This document shows positions 25,247 to 34,192 of a DNA stretch of 64,000 nucleotides, one piece after another (the stretch's first letter is position 1; each line of letters begins with the position of its first letter). The position numbers were made by a program, and so were the translations under genes. The DNA is from Nitrospirota bacterium (GTDB lineage Bacteria > JACPQY01), in NCBI GenBank assembly GCA_016180645.1, contig JACPAV010000009.1, positions 46,354-110,353 of the forward strand. Direction: 5' to 3'. The notes under the pieces are model-generated. The model did not search any database. It saw only the letters and a list, made by a program, of their open reading frames with translations, and was not told the origin of the DNA.

Positions 25247-27127
25247 ATGTGCGGGATTGCCGGTGTCTGGAATTTCAACCGAACTCTTCCGTCGACGGAC
25301 GTCTTGAGGCGGATGGCGGACTCGCTCCGCCATCGGGGGCCGGATGCCGAGGGCTTCCACCTCGATGAACATTTCGGCATCGGCCTCGCCCACCGACGGC
25401 TCTCCATCATCGACCTGTCGGAACAGGCCAACCAACCCATGTCCGACAGTTTCGGCGAGGCGTGGATCGTCTTCAACGGTGAAATCTACAACTATGTTGA
25501 GCTGAGGGAGGAGTTGGCCCGAGGCGGCGAGGCGTTCAGAACCCAATCCGACACCGAGGTGATCCTCGGGAGCTACCGCCGCTGGGGGATGGACTTCCTG
25601 AGCAAACTGCGCGGCATGTTTGCCCTCGCGCTCTTTGATGCCCGTCAGGGTGTGCTTCTGCTCGCTCGTGATCGGGCCGGCAAGAAACCCCTTTACTACT
25701 CGATCAAGGACGGCCGCCTCCTTTTTGGTTCGGAACCCAAAGCCATCCTCGCCTCCGGTCATCTTACACCCGAACCCGACATGCAGGGACTCGAATGCTA
25801 CTTAACGTTGGGGTTTGTGCCGCCGCCGAAAACCGGATTCAAGAACGTCCAGAAACTGCCCCCCGGATGCGTCATGACCGTACGGCAGAATGGCAGCCAT
25901 TCCATCGAGACCTACTGGAAACCCGATTTTGCCAACAAAACGAATCGCTCTGTGCAGGAGTGGGAAGAGATCGTTCGTGACCGGTTGCGGGAAGCCGTGC
26001 GAATGCGCCTCCGGAGCGACGTTCCGTTGGGCGTTTTCCTGAGCGGGGGGATCGATTCAAGCGCCGTCACCGCGTTTGCCGCCGAGCACGTGGGGCGCGT
26101 AAAAACCTACACCATCGGTTTTCCCCAAGCCCAATGGGATGAGAGGAAATATGCCCGCCTCGTGGCCGATCGGTTCTCGACGGAACACCACGAATTCGTG
26201 GTGGAGCCGAAACCGATGGAAATCCTCCCTCGAGTGGTGAAGCACTACGAGGATCCGATCGCCGATGCCTCCGTGATCCCCACGCTCTATGTTTCACAGA
26301 CGGCCCGACAGCACGTGACCGTGGTGCTGAACGGCGACGGAGGCGATGAAGTGTTTGCGGGCTATAGAGGATACCAGGCGTACGCCGCGGCCAAACTCCT
26401 CCATGCATGGCCCGGCTCACGCTCGCTCGGGAAACTGGCCGCATTCATCCCGGATGGAGGCCGAGGCAGTGCCATCTCCCGGTTGAAGAACCTGCTCGCG
26501 CTGGCTCGGGATGCGCATCACTATTCGCTGGAACGGTACTCCATGGGTTTGACGCAGCCGGAGGTGATGGAACCCCTTTTCGGCCGGGCGTGGCCCAGGA
26601 ACGGTCCTCTTTATTCCCAGGAAATCTCCCAAGGCGCCGTGGATATCGCCAGGACGTTGGGCGGTGTGGACCCCGTGCTTTATCTAAACATGGTTCTCGG
26701 ACTCCCCGGGGGGCTCCTCGTGAAAATGGATCGTGCATCGATGGCCTTCTCCCTCGAGGCGCGATCGCCGTTCCTCGATCACCTCCTTGTTGAAACGATG
26801 GCGTCCGTGCCACCCAACCTGAAACTCCACGGCCTCACGTCCAAGTATCTTCTGAAGCGCGCACTGAAGAACATCCTACCCGATGAAATTCTTCATCGGA
26901 GCAAAATGGGATTCGGGGTGCCTCTAGGCGAATGGTTCCGGAACGAACTCCGCGGTTTCCTCGAAGATACTTTGGGAAACGGGCGGCTGGTCTCACGCGA
27001 GTGGATGGCAAAGGATCCGGTGCAACGCCTCATTCAGGAGCACGTTTCGCGCCGGAAGGACCACTGGCCGGTGCTCTGGACCCTCCTTTTTCTCGAGTTG
27101 TGGTGGAGGGAATACCTCCGCGATTGA
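25247..27127 (+). CDS. asnB: asparagine synthase (glutamine-hydrolysing)
   Basis: 626 residues. The N-terminal nucleophile Cys2 begins M-C-G-I-A-G-V, then the class II glutamine amidotransferase domain runs to about 215 (L-R-H-R-G-P-D, R-L-S-I-I-D, F-N-G-E-I-Y-N). The synthetase domain has the PP-loop L-S-G-G-I-D-S-S (266-272) and Y-K-M-G-F-G-V-P near the end. It makes Asn, or amidates a sugar or peptide in glycan clusters, where AsnB paralogues are common. The neighbourhood supports the second possibility. Confidence 0.93.
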   Translation: MCGIAGVWNFNRTLPSTDVLRRMADSLRHRGPDAEGFHLDEHFGIGLAHRRLSIIDLSEQANQPMSDSFGEAWIVFNGEIYNYVELREELARGGEAFRTQSDTEVILGSYRRWGMDFLSKLRGMFALALFDARQGVLLLARDRAGKKPLYYSIKDGRLLFGSEPKAILASGHLTPEPDMQGLECYLTLGFVPPPKTGFKNVQKLPPGCVMTVRQNGSHSIETYWKPDFANKTNRSVQEWEEIVRDRLREAVRMRLRSDVPLGVFLSGGIDSSAVTAFAAEHVGRVKTYTIGFPQAQWDERKYARLVADRFSTEHHEFVVEPKPMEILPRVVKHYEDPIADASVIPTLYVSQTARQHVTVVLNGDGGDEVFAGYRGYQAYAAAKLLHAWPGSRSLGKLAAFIPDGGRGSAISRLKNLLALARDAHHYSLERYSMGLTQPEVMEPLFGRAWPRNGPLYSQEISQGAVDIARTLGGVDPVLYLNMVLGLPGGLLVKMDRASMAFSLEARSPFLDHLLVETMASVPPNLKLHGLTSKYLLKRALKNILPDEILHRSKMGFGVPLGEWFRNELRGFLEDTLGNGRLVSREWMAKDPVQRLIQEHVSRRKDHWPVLWTLLFLELWWREYLRD

Positions 27128-27181
27128 AAGGTTGGCCGCATCGGCCGTCTCGTATGAACTCGGTTCCCCGTGCGCATCCGT

Positions 27182-27352
27182 TCAACCCCCCAGCCAGACA
27201 CGGACGACCGGCAAGAGGCGTTCAACACCGGGTGCGTGCCGCAAGAACGTGAAGATGTTCATATACACGAACCGGATGTAGAGAATCATGACCGCTCCGA
27301 ACCAGAGGCCGGCGCCGATACGGAGCGCGATTCTCGCCATAGAGGCGCTCAC
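27182..27352 (-). CDS. small single-span membrane protein
   Basis: 56 residues. GTG start overlaps the stop of the large membrane protein (GTGA); ATG 27340 is the alternative. One hydrophobic segment, I-G-A-G-L-W-F-G-A-V-M-I-L-Y-I-R-F-V-Y-M, spans the membrane, and a short basic tail ends L-L-P-V-V-R-V-W-L-G-G. No family is recognised. Translational coupling suggests a partner or accessory role for the upstream glycosyltransferase-like protein. Confidence 0.5.
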   Translation of the reverse strand: MSASMARIALRIGAGLWFGAVMILYIRFVYMNIFTFLRHAPGVERLLPVVRVWLGG

Positions 27353-29229
27353 CCTCCCCCCCCCGCCGGAAAATTCACGCGAAACAACCCGATGGCCTTG
27401 GTCTCGAAGAGTTTTTCCGCGCAGCAATCCAGAAACCGCTGATAGGCGGCTTTCGTATCATGCGGTCCCTCTCCGAAAATATCCGGCCTCATCCAGATGT
27501 GTGTAATGCCGGATGCCCGCATCTTTCGGAAGAAATCGTCGGACGTGTTCCAGTCCCTCGGATCGAAATTGACCTGCATGTAACCGGGAAACCCATAGAT
27601 CCACGGCACATCGAGCAGGGAGCCGGCTATTCCCGCATCGACGAGCAGGACCCGTTGCGGCGGGCGGAGCGAGCGATTGATGTAGGAAATGACGGGATAG
27701 GCATCGGGCATCCGCTCCATCAGAAATGACTCGCGGGACTCCATTCCCAGGACTACCGGAGCGTAGACGGCACCTTTCGCCAAGGTGAAACCCCATACCG
27801 GCAGGGCGGCGATCAGAGCGGGCACACTTGCAACCGCGAGAAGCCGGGGCGAACGCGCTCGAAGATACACCACCACAGCGCCGGCCGCGGGGGCGACCGT
27901 CTGAATGAACGGGTACAGGTGTCTGCCATGCCCGCCACTCGGAAGGTACCAGAGATACACTTGGGCCAGACTCCAAAGGATCAAGAACCAAAGCACACGC
28001 CCATGCCTCTGGAGGATGATGAACGCCGGGAGGCAGGCGACGGCCCATGGACCATACGTCCACTCCATCCATGCGGTTGTGTTGCCTTGCCACCCCGGGG
28101 GATCGCAGGCCGCCTTCACGGGCGCAAGGATGAACCCCAAGAAGCTTCGTTCGATACCTTTCCAGAGTTCCCATGGCATGTTCCCCACCTCATTCAATCG
28201 AGCCGAGCCGAATACGGACGCAAGCGAGGGGAATACGGGATTGTGCTCGAAAACCCAGTTTCGCACGTACCATGGGGAGGCCACAATGAGGGCCACGGCA
28301 GCGGCAGCGGCCAGTGAACGTCCGGCCGAGGCGGGCGCCGGCCGAACCTTCGGCCACACCCGAGAGGCAAGGGGTAGAAGCGCCAGCCACAAGCCCAGGG
28401 CCGCCAAACCTGCGGGTTTCGTCCCCGCTGCGGTGCCTATGAAGAGGGCTGACAAAAGCAGTCCACACTTATTCCCGGACACCAACCACAGGCCGAACGT
28501 GTGCACGGCCAGAATCCACTGAAATGTCAGAAACCCCTCCGCGTATCCGGACGCCGGAGAATAGGTTACGGCAACGGCCATCCAGAACGGAACGGTCCAG
28601 TAGCCGGCCCCCCTCCCAAACCAGCGGTTGCCGTAGGCGATGAGAGCCAGACCTTCCAGCGCCCATAGGGCCCAACTCATGGCCACGCTGTCCCGAGGGT
28701 GAAGCAATATTTCGAACCCGTACAACATCGTCGCATTGAGTGAGAAACCGGACCGCAACCAGGTCGGATGGTGTTCGTAACCCCCCACCACGCTGTAAAG
28801 CTTGGCCAAACCGAGGTGATATTGTCCCGCATCCGAGCTGTCCGGCGGTGCGAGCGCCATCACGAGCGCGACCATGGCCAACAGCGCGCATAGAATCACC
28901 AGACTTCTCGCCCACGCATCGGCTTCGCTCCACTTCAGCCGGATGGCCGTCCACGCGCGGCTCCCCCCGGTCTTTAGCTCTCGCCAACGCCGGGCCGCCG
29001 CCAAGAGCGAAACGCCCCACACTCCCCAGGCGAATGCCGGCCGAAAGAGACCGAGCAGACATGCCACGCTCGCGATCCAGGAAAGAATCGCAAGAGCCGC
29101 TCCCGCTGAAATCACGCCTTCTTCCAAGATCGAATCTCCCAGATGAAGGCGGCAAACAACGGGCCGTACACTTGCAGCGAGAGCGACGATGAGACTCGTG
29201 GCCAGTGCCACATGCAGAAGGGAATCCAT
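27349..29229 (-). CDS. polytopic membrane glycosyltransferase-like protein
   Basis: 626 residues from ATG 29229, which has GGAGG nine bases upstream. At least ten hydrophobic segments alternate with short loops. A periplasmic segment contains L-A-P-P-D-S-S-D-A-G-Q-Y-H-L-G-L-A-K-L-Y, the acidic motif expected after the first membrane helices of GT-C enzymes that use lipid-linked sugars. The soluble C-terminal part starts near R-S-L-R-P-P-Q-R-V-L-L-V-D-A. It fits the GT39/GT83-like GT-C group but no specific family is assigned. Confidence 0.7.
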   Translation of the reverse strand: MDSLLHVALATSLIVALAASVRPVVCRLHLGDSILEEGVISAGAALAILSWIASVACLLGLFRPAFAWGVWGVSLLAAARRWRELKTGGSRAWTAIRLKWSEADAWARSLVILCALLAMVALVMALAPPDSSDAGQYHLGLAKLYSVVGGYEHHPTWLRSGFSLNATMLYGFEILLHPRDSVAMSWALWALEGLALIAYGNRWFGRGAGYWTVPFWMAVAVTYSPASGYAEGFLTFQWILAVHTFGLWLVSGNKCGLLLSALFIGTAAGTKPAGLAALGLWLALLPLASRVWPKVRPAPASAGRSLAAAAAVALIVASPWYVRNWVFEHNPVFPSLASVFGSARLNEVGNMPWELWKGIERSFLGFILAPVKAACDPPGWQGNTTAWMEWTYGPWAVACLPAFIILQRHGRVLWFLILWSLAQVYLWYLPSGGHGRHLYPFIQTVAPAAGAVVVYLRARSPRLLAVASVPALIAALPVWGFTLAKGAVYAPVVLGMESRESFLMERMPDAYPVISYINRSLRPPQRVLLVDAGIAGSLLDVPWIYGFPGYMQVNFDPRDWNTSDDFFRKMRASGITHIWMRPDIFGEGPHDTKAAYQRFLDCCAEKLFETKAIGLFRVNFPAGGGG

Positions 29230-29250
29230 CACCGCCATCCTCCGCCTCAA

Positions 29251-29446
29251 CTACCTCCGGAAAAGCCGTATCCGGGCGACCCGCCCCGAAAATGGGTAAT
29301 GAAATCGGCCGAAGCGCATCCATTTCATGGGCATGAGCATATATGGAAGGGAACCGGTTGCCCATTCAATGCCCTCACTCAACCCACCGTCCTTCGGTAG
29401 CGCCACTCGCACCGGGTTGAGGCACCTGGGAAGGGTTGATATGGTT
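29251..29446 (-). pseudogene. C-terminal remnant of a GT2 glycosyltransferase gene
   Basis: The last 30 codons before the TAG at 29253-29251 read P-Y-M-L-M-P-M-K-W-M-R-F-G-R-F-H-Y-P-F, then ...R-L-F-R-R. Aligned without gaps to the end of the intact GT2 protein at 29458-30384 (I-P-L-K-R-I-H-Y-G-R-F-P-V-P-F...F-F-K-R), 10 of 30 residues match and many others are conservative. Upstream the frame stays open but loses similarity and collides with the opposite-strand GT2 start. Confidence 0.5.
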
Positions 29447-29457
29447 GTCCGGTGCTC

Positions 29458-30384
29458 ATGCGGGCTCTTTCCCTCGCGGATCTCCCTGCGCCTCCGGCAG
29501 GCAAGACCGGCTGGCCTTGGACGGAGGAGTCCGACGCCGTCCCGGAGACTCCAACCCTCGGTGGCCGCTGGCCCAGAATCACCGTGGTCACTCCATCGCT
29601 GAACCAGGGGCGTTTCATCGAGGCCACCATCCGCTCGGTTCTTTTGCAGCGATATCCAAATACCGAGTATTTCATCATGGATGGCGGATCCACGGACGCG
29701 ACCGTCGAGATCATACGGAAATATGAACCGTTCCTCAGCGGTTGGGTCAGTGAAACGGACCAAGGTCAGGCCGATGCCATCAACAAGGGATTGCGGCGTT
29801 CGACGGGGGACATCGAAGGCTACCAGAACTCCGATGACGGTTACCTTCCGGGGGCGTTCAGGCGGGTGGCGGAGAGCCGGCTTCAGGGCTGCGATTTCAT
29901 CTATGGCAATCAGGTCGAGAAGAACGTGGATGGGCGCGTCGTCCGCAGGAACCGGCTGCCGAACATCCATCCACGCCGGTATGTTCTTTATGCTTCCGGT
30001 TCTCTCTTCCCGGAGGCCTGTTTTTGGAGCCGGGAGATTCGGCAGTCCATCGGCTGGTTCAAGGAGAATCGATACAGTCTGGATACGGACTGGTTCTATC
30101 GAGTCACGGAGAAAATCAAGAAGCCGCGCCACCTGGACGAGTATCTGGCCTGGTTTACCGAACATCCAGGCCGCAAGACTCAGGAACGGGACGCAAACGG
30201 CGTTCGAATCGGACTTCAGTACGCGGACCACCCTCTCAAGGACTACCTCCGAGAAAGGGGCATCTCACGTTTTCGTCAATTTCTCGGAGCGATGATCTAC
30301 ATACCGCTGAAAAGAATTCATTACGGTCGGTTCCCCGTGCCTTTTCCAACGCCGGCGACGGTCAAAAGGTTCTTCAAACGGTAG
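29458..30384 (+). CDS. GT2 family glycosyltransferase
   Basis: 308 residues. The GT-A core shows I-T-V-V-T-P-S-L-N-Q-G-R-F-I-E-A-T-I-R-S-V, then M-D-G-G-S-T-D-A-T, S-E-T-D-Q-G-Q-A-D-A-I-N-K-G and Q-N-S-D-D-G-Y (metal-binding Asp pair). A-C-F-W-S-R and D-T-D-W-F-Y-R follow. This is the WcaA-like subgroup seen in polysaccharide clusters. The N-terminal 40 residues are not conserved. GTG at 29452 is an alternative start. Confidence 0.88.
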   Translation: MRALSLADLPAPPAGKTGWPWTEESDAVPETPTLGGRWPRITVVTPSLNQGRFIEATIRSVLLQRYPNTEYFIMDGGSTDATVEIIRKYEPFLSGWVSETDQGQADAINKGLRRSTGDIEGYQNSDDGYLPGAFRRVAESRLQGCDFIYGNQVEKNVDGRVVRRNRLPNIHPRRYVLYASGSLFPEACFWSREIRQSIGWFKENRYSLDTDWFYRVTEKIKKPRHLDEYLAWFTEHPGRKTQERDANGVRIGLQYADHPLKDYLRERGISRFRQFLGAMIYIPLKRIHYGRFPVPFPTPATVKRFFKR

Positions 30385-30395
30385 GGCACGCACCC

Positions 30396-31034
30396 ATGAG
30401 GGCTGAACGGACCGGCCTTCTCCAGTCACTCCTCGGAAAGAACGTGAATCATTGGACGCCGAGGTACATCTGGGACCGGTCGCTGGCAGGCTTCTACCGG
30501 CTCCTTCATCCGGGATCACCGTGGCTGACGAGACACGCGGTTCGAATTCTGGAAAGCCGACTCGCGCCCCGGGATCGGGGGCTGGAATTCGGGGCGGGCG
30601 GAAGCACCCTCTGGTTTGGCCGCCGGGTGGGTTCCCTGACCAGCGTCGAACACGACCCCCTATGGTACGGAAGAGTCGGAGATCGGATCAGGAAGAGCGG
30701 AATGGAAAACGTCGATTTGCGATTGAGAACATCAACAGACTACACCCGAGTACTCGACGAACTGGAGGACGGATCGCTGGATTTCGTTCTTGTCGACGGT
30801 GTGTTCCGGGACCACTGCGCGGCAGCAGCCCTTCGAAAACTGAAGGGCGGCGGCACCCTCATCATCGACGACATCCATTGGTTCGTCCCGAATGAAAGTC
30901 GTTGTCCGGGCTCCCGGCGTGAGGGCTACGAATCCCCCATGTGGAAAACCGTATTTCACCAAGTGGAAAATTGGAGCCCCGAATGGACTTCCGATGGTCT
31001 TACGGACACGCTGATCCTGACCAAGCCCGGATAG
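30396..31034 (+). CDS. class I SAM-dependent methyltransferase-like protein
   Basis: 212 residues. G-L-E-F-G-A-G-G-S-T-L-W-F-G (about 62-75) is a SAM-binding motif I, followed by the acidic residue in S-V-E-H-D, and D-F-V-L-V-D-G is motif IV. The fold suits methyltransferases that modify sugars. It begins 11 bp after the GT2 stop and is on the same strand, so the two are probably one operon. Confidence 0.75.
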   Translation: MRAERTGLLQSLLGKNVNHWTPRYIWDRSLAGFYRLLHPGSPWLTRHAVRILESRLAPRDRGLEFGAGGSTLWFGRRVGSLTSVEHDPLWYGRVGDRIRKSGMENVDLRLRTSTDYTRVLDELEDGSLDFVLVDGVFRDHCAAAALRKLKGGGTLIIDDIHWFVPNESRCPGSRREGYESPMWKTVFHQVENWSPEWTSDGLTDTLILTKPG

Positions 31035-31042
31035 TCCCCCCC

Positions 31043-32305
31043 TCATCCTCGATCCCCGGCAAGCTTCTTGCACCCCGACAGCAGCCTCTCGGCTGAACCC
31101 GCCCAACTGAACATCAAGGCCGTCTTGAGGGCCCCACGGCTCATTCGGGAACGATTTCCCTTCGAGCCAAGCACCCTCTCGATCCGATCGGCCAGCGCCT
31201 CGGCATCTCTCGGTGGAACGACATATCCGTTCTCTCCGTCGCGAATCACATCCGGGCCGCCCGTATGTGTCGAGGCAATCACCGGGCATCCGCAAGCCAT
31301 GGCTTCGAGGATGACCATGCCGAATCCATCCTGGACGGAGGGCAGCACGAGGACGGCACTGCTCCGGTAAAGGTCACGCAACTTCTCCTGCGGAACCGGC
31401 GGGAAATGCGTGAACGAGACACCCATCTTCCGAACCAATTCTCCGCACGCCGGATCCATCGCCCCAACCAGCAGCAGATCCTCGCTCTTCAACCCCAGCT
31501 TGAGCGCAGCCTCCGCCAGGTAGGGAATTCCTTTCTCCAGACCGATCCCTCCGGCAAACAGCACCCGCCCACCCACCGGTCCTCCCGAGGGAGAAAACAG
31601 ATCGGTATCCACGCCGGGATTGGAGATGATCAGCCGTCGATCGGGAAATCCGCGCTTTCGAAAGGTCTTTTTCGAGAACGTCGAGAGAACGAAGACGGCA
31701 TCGGCCCGATCATATTCTTCCGTCTCCTTCTCAACCCAGTACCGATCGAAGGCGAAGGGAACAGCCCACCTTTCGTACTCTTCCTTGAGGAGCGCGTATT
31801 GTGTTTCAATGTGCGCCGAGCCCCTGAACAGCACGGTCCGCGCCCCCATTTCCGTTGCGCGGACCATGCTTCGCATCGCCGCGAGGGAGCGCACCAGCAG
31901 GACATCCGTCCCTTCCAGTTGCTTTGACGCCCACCGGTCGAAAAGATCGCAGGACAGCCGGGTCATCCGTTCAGAGAGGGTCCGGTTTCCCAAGGCGCGC
32001 CCCAATCGCGCGGCCTCAACCCAAGGGGCCACACGGCACCTGCCGGCCGTGATCTTCTCGGGATCGTTGCGAAACGCCTTCAGCCATCGTTGCCTCCCCG
32101 AGTAGAGATTCGTAACCAGCCGGTGAAGGTGCCCTTTCCGTTCCAATTCCTGGGCGAGGTACAAGAGAATGAACTTCCCCAGCGTGGAAACGGTGATCCG
32201 GGGCCGCCGGGCTGATTCGTCCGCTTTCACCCTCGCCCCCCATCGACTCGCCTCCGTACAGACATGGTGGATGATGTATAGCAGGAATGGAGGTGCCCTG
32301 ACCAT
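31043..32305 (-). CDS. GT4 family glycosyltransferase
   Basis: 420 residues. The C-terminal GT-B half has the donor-site motifs F-A-G-G-I-G-L-E-K-G-I-P-Y-L and the E-x7-E pattern in Q-D-G-F-G-M-V-I-L-E-A-M-A-C-G-C-P-V-I-A-S, typical of retaining GT4 enzymes. The N-terminus may start at GTG 32227, since the first 26 residues (M-V-R-A-P-P-F...) are not conserved. Encoded opposite to both neighbours. Likely adds a sugar during surface glycan synthesis. Confidence 0.88.
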   Translation of the reverse strand: MVRAPPFLLYIIHHVCTEASRWGARVKADESARRPRITVSTLGKFILLYLAQELERKGHLHRLVTNLYSGRQRWLKAFRNDPEKITAGRCRVAPWVEAARLGRALGNRTLSERMTRLSCDLFDRWASKQLEGTDVLLVRSLAAMRSMVRATEMGARTVLFRGSAHIETQYALLKEEYERWAVPFAFDRYWVEKETEEYDRADAVFVLSTFSKKTFRKRGFPDRRLIISNPGVDTDLFSPSGGPVGGRVLFAGGIGLEKGIPYLAEAALKLGLKSEDLLLVGAMDPACGELVRKMGVSFTHFPPVPQEKLRDLYRSSAVLVLPSVQDGFGMVILEAMACGCPVIASTHTGGPDVIRDGENGYVVPPRDAEALADRIERVLGSKGNRSRMSRGALKTALMFSWAGSAERLLSGCKKLAGDRG

Positions 32306-32364
32306 CGCCGCTCATTCGGGGTGGGGGCGACTTCGAGCGCCGATTTTGATAATCCTTCTCCAAC

Positions 32365-33318
32365 ATGTCTGCGCTGAAGTTTTCGATCGTGATCCCTTGC
32401 TACAATGAAGGGGAGGATGTCCGGCTCTCGCTCGATGCCGCGCTGGGACAGGACTGGCCGATGACGGAAGTCCTGGTCGTCGATGACGCCTCGACGGACG
32501 GCACGGCACAGATGCTGAAGGATTACGGCCGCAGGAACCGAAATCTCGTGGTGCTGGCGCATTCTTCGAATCGAGGCGTGGCCTCGGCCCGGAACACGGG
32601 GATCAGGGCGTCTTCGGGCGACGTGGTCGTCATCCTCAACGCCGATGTCTCCCCGCCCCCGGATTTCCTCCGCCGGATTTCCACGCACTACGGGGCCGGC
32701 GCCGATCTGGTCCTCGTGGAATCCGAGGTCTCCAACCAATCCAGGGTTTACCCACGTTTTCTCGAGGCCCAACATCATTACAACTACGATCACGACCCGA
32801 CCATCGTGTGGTCGGAAGGCTTCTCATGCCGGAAGCCGGCGGCTATCGAGGTCGGGCTTTTCCCCGAACGAATCCCGGGTTGCGGCGGCGAGGATGCGGT
32901 CTTCGGGAGGGCTCTTTGTGCAAGATTCAAGAAGGTCATCGACAAATCCATCGTTGTGCCCCATGTCGCCCCTGCAACCTTATCGGCCTTTTGGGCTCAG
33001 AGGGTGAGCCGGGGCCGGGGCGCGGCGTTCACGCATTTCTTTGTAGAGGGCCGTGCGCCGGCGGGCCTGGCCATCCGCTTTGGGGGAAAGCTGGTGCTGG
33101 GTTCCCTCATCGACCTGGCAACATTCCCCCGTTTCTTCCTCAGCTACGTGGGCCGTCCTCAACAAATCCATCGAGGGTGGAGAGACCTGATTCCGTTCTT
33201 CTGGGCCAACCTCGTGCAGAGCGCGGGTCACCGATGGGGTGAATGGGCTGGATGGCTGAAACTCGTCCGGCGGCGTGAGGAAATCTCCGAGGCCGACCGA
33301 CGGCTTTCCAAGGGATAG
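32365..33318 (+). CDS. GT2 family glycosyltransferase
   Basis: 317 residues. F-S-I-V-I-P-C-Y-N-E-G-E-D-V, V-V-D-D-A-S-T-D-G-T, N-R-G-V-A-S-A-R-N-T-G-I and V-I-L-N-A-D-V (DXD-like) form the GT-A core. G-G-E-D-A-V-F-G-R-A-L is the acceptor-side motif. A hydrophobic C-terminal stretch (about 220-275) may associate with the membrane. Divergent from the GT4 gene with a 59-bp spacer. Confidence 0.9.
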   Translation: MSALKFSIVIPCYNEGEDVRLSLDAALGQDWPMTEVLVVDDASTDGTAQMLKDYGRRNRNLVVLAHSSNRGVASARNTGIRASSGDVVVILNADVSPPPDFLRRISTHYGAGADLVLVESEVSNQSRVYPRFLEAQHHYNYDHDPTIVWSEGFSCRKPAAIEVGLFPERIPGCGGEDAVFGRALCARFKKVIDKSIVVPHVAPATLSAFWAQRVSRGRGAAFTHFFVEGRAPAGLAIRFGGKLVLGSLIDLATFPRFFLSYVGRPQQIHRGWRDLIPFFWANLVQSAGHRWGEWAGWLKLVRRREEISEADRRLSKG

Positions 33319-33343
33319 GATGCCGTCTATACTCAGCGGCCAC

Positions 33344-33424
33344 GGGCGGATGGCGGAATGGCAGACGCGTACGGCTCAGGACCGTATGGGGAAACCCGTG
33401 GAGGTTCAAATCCTCTTCCGCCCA
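33344..33424 (+). tRNA. tRNA-Leu (anticodon CAG)
   Basis: Acceptor GGGCGGA pairs with TCCGCCC; the anticodon arm TACGG-CTCAGGA-CCGTA gives anticodon CAG for codon CUG; a long variable arm (TGGGGAAACCCGT) and the T arm GGAGG-TTCAAAT-CCTCT are typical of a class II tRNA. The 3' CCA is not encoded. A truncated glycosyltransferase gene ends 34 bp downstream. Confidence 0.94.
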
Positions 33425-33457
33425 CGTGCCAGTCCTCGAAGCGCGGGGACGGTGTCC

Positions 33458-34074
33458 TCACGGACTTCCCTTCCGGAAAGAAGCCCCGAAAAGGTACGCC
33501 GTAGTGACGGCCTGGAAGGAAATGCCCGTCGGATACGCCAGGAAAGCCAGCCCACCCATGATTCCCGCCAGCCACGCCCACTTCTTCAGGCTTCGCTCGC
33601 TTGCGCTCTCCCGAGTCTTCGCAACGCAGCCCAGAAGCGCCAGGCCGAGGAAGGACAAGAGGGCATCCGGACGTCCGCTTCGAGCAGACCAGATGAAGAG
33701 CGGATGACAAATGAGGAACAGCGCCGCCCACAAGGCATGGGTCCTGCTCTCAAATCATCGGGCCGCCAGCGCGTAATGCAGGCCAACCGACAGCGCCGCA
33801 AAGATGAGCGGCACAAGCCGAGTCTGAACGATTCCGAATTCAAAAGAACGATCAACGCCGGACAGGAAAATCGGAAGAGCGGGGCGCTGAAAGAGCAATG
33901 CGCGTCTCCACCCGGCAATCCCCCCCAATAAAACGTCCGCAACACACCTCCGGAAGCCGGTTCTCGGCCCACGCTCGAATAGTCGACCTCATCGTTCCAT
34001 ACCACGGTTCCCCGTACCAGGAAGAGAGCGTTCGCCATGAACGTGCATACGACCGGCGGGGAGCTTCCACCCAC
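33458..34074 (-). pseudogene. decayed GT39-like membrane glycosyltransferase
   Basis: Three pieces on the minus strand join into one protein. The first reads A-N-A-L-F-L-V-R-G-T-V-V-W-N-D-E-V-D-Y to Y-W-G-G. A one-base slip in a run of seven G (33921-33927) leads to I-A-G-W-R-R-A-L-L-F-Q-R-P. After H-Y-A-L-A-A-R an in-frame TGA interrupts, then F-E-S-R-T-H-A-L-W-A-A and W-S-A-R-S-G-R-P-D-A-L-L follow. W-N-D-E-V and S-G-R-P-D are GT39-type landmarks. It stops after about 200 residues, short of the 450 or more expected, next to tRNA-Leu. Confidence 0.72.
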
Positions 34075-34192
34075 CTTGTCCAGATCGTCGAGAATGATGT
34101 CGAACTCGCCGATGAAGATCCCGAAACGGCGGAAGGATCGATCCGGACGCGATCGGATGGCAGGCTTGTTCGTGGCTTCAGGTCATGTCAGA

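Noticed and set aside
33344-33700. Prophage or island attachment at tRNA-Leu
   Set aside because: No duplicate of the tRNA end and no integrase were found near it; only a decayed gene end is seen.
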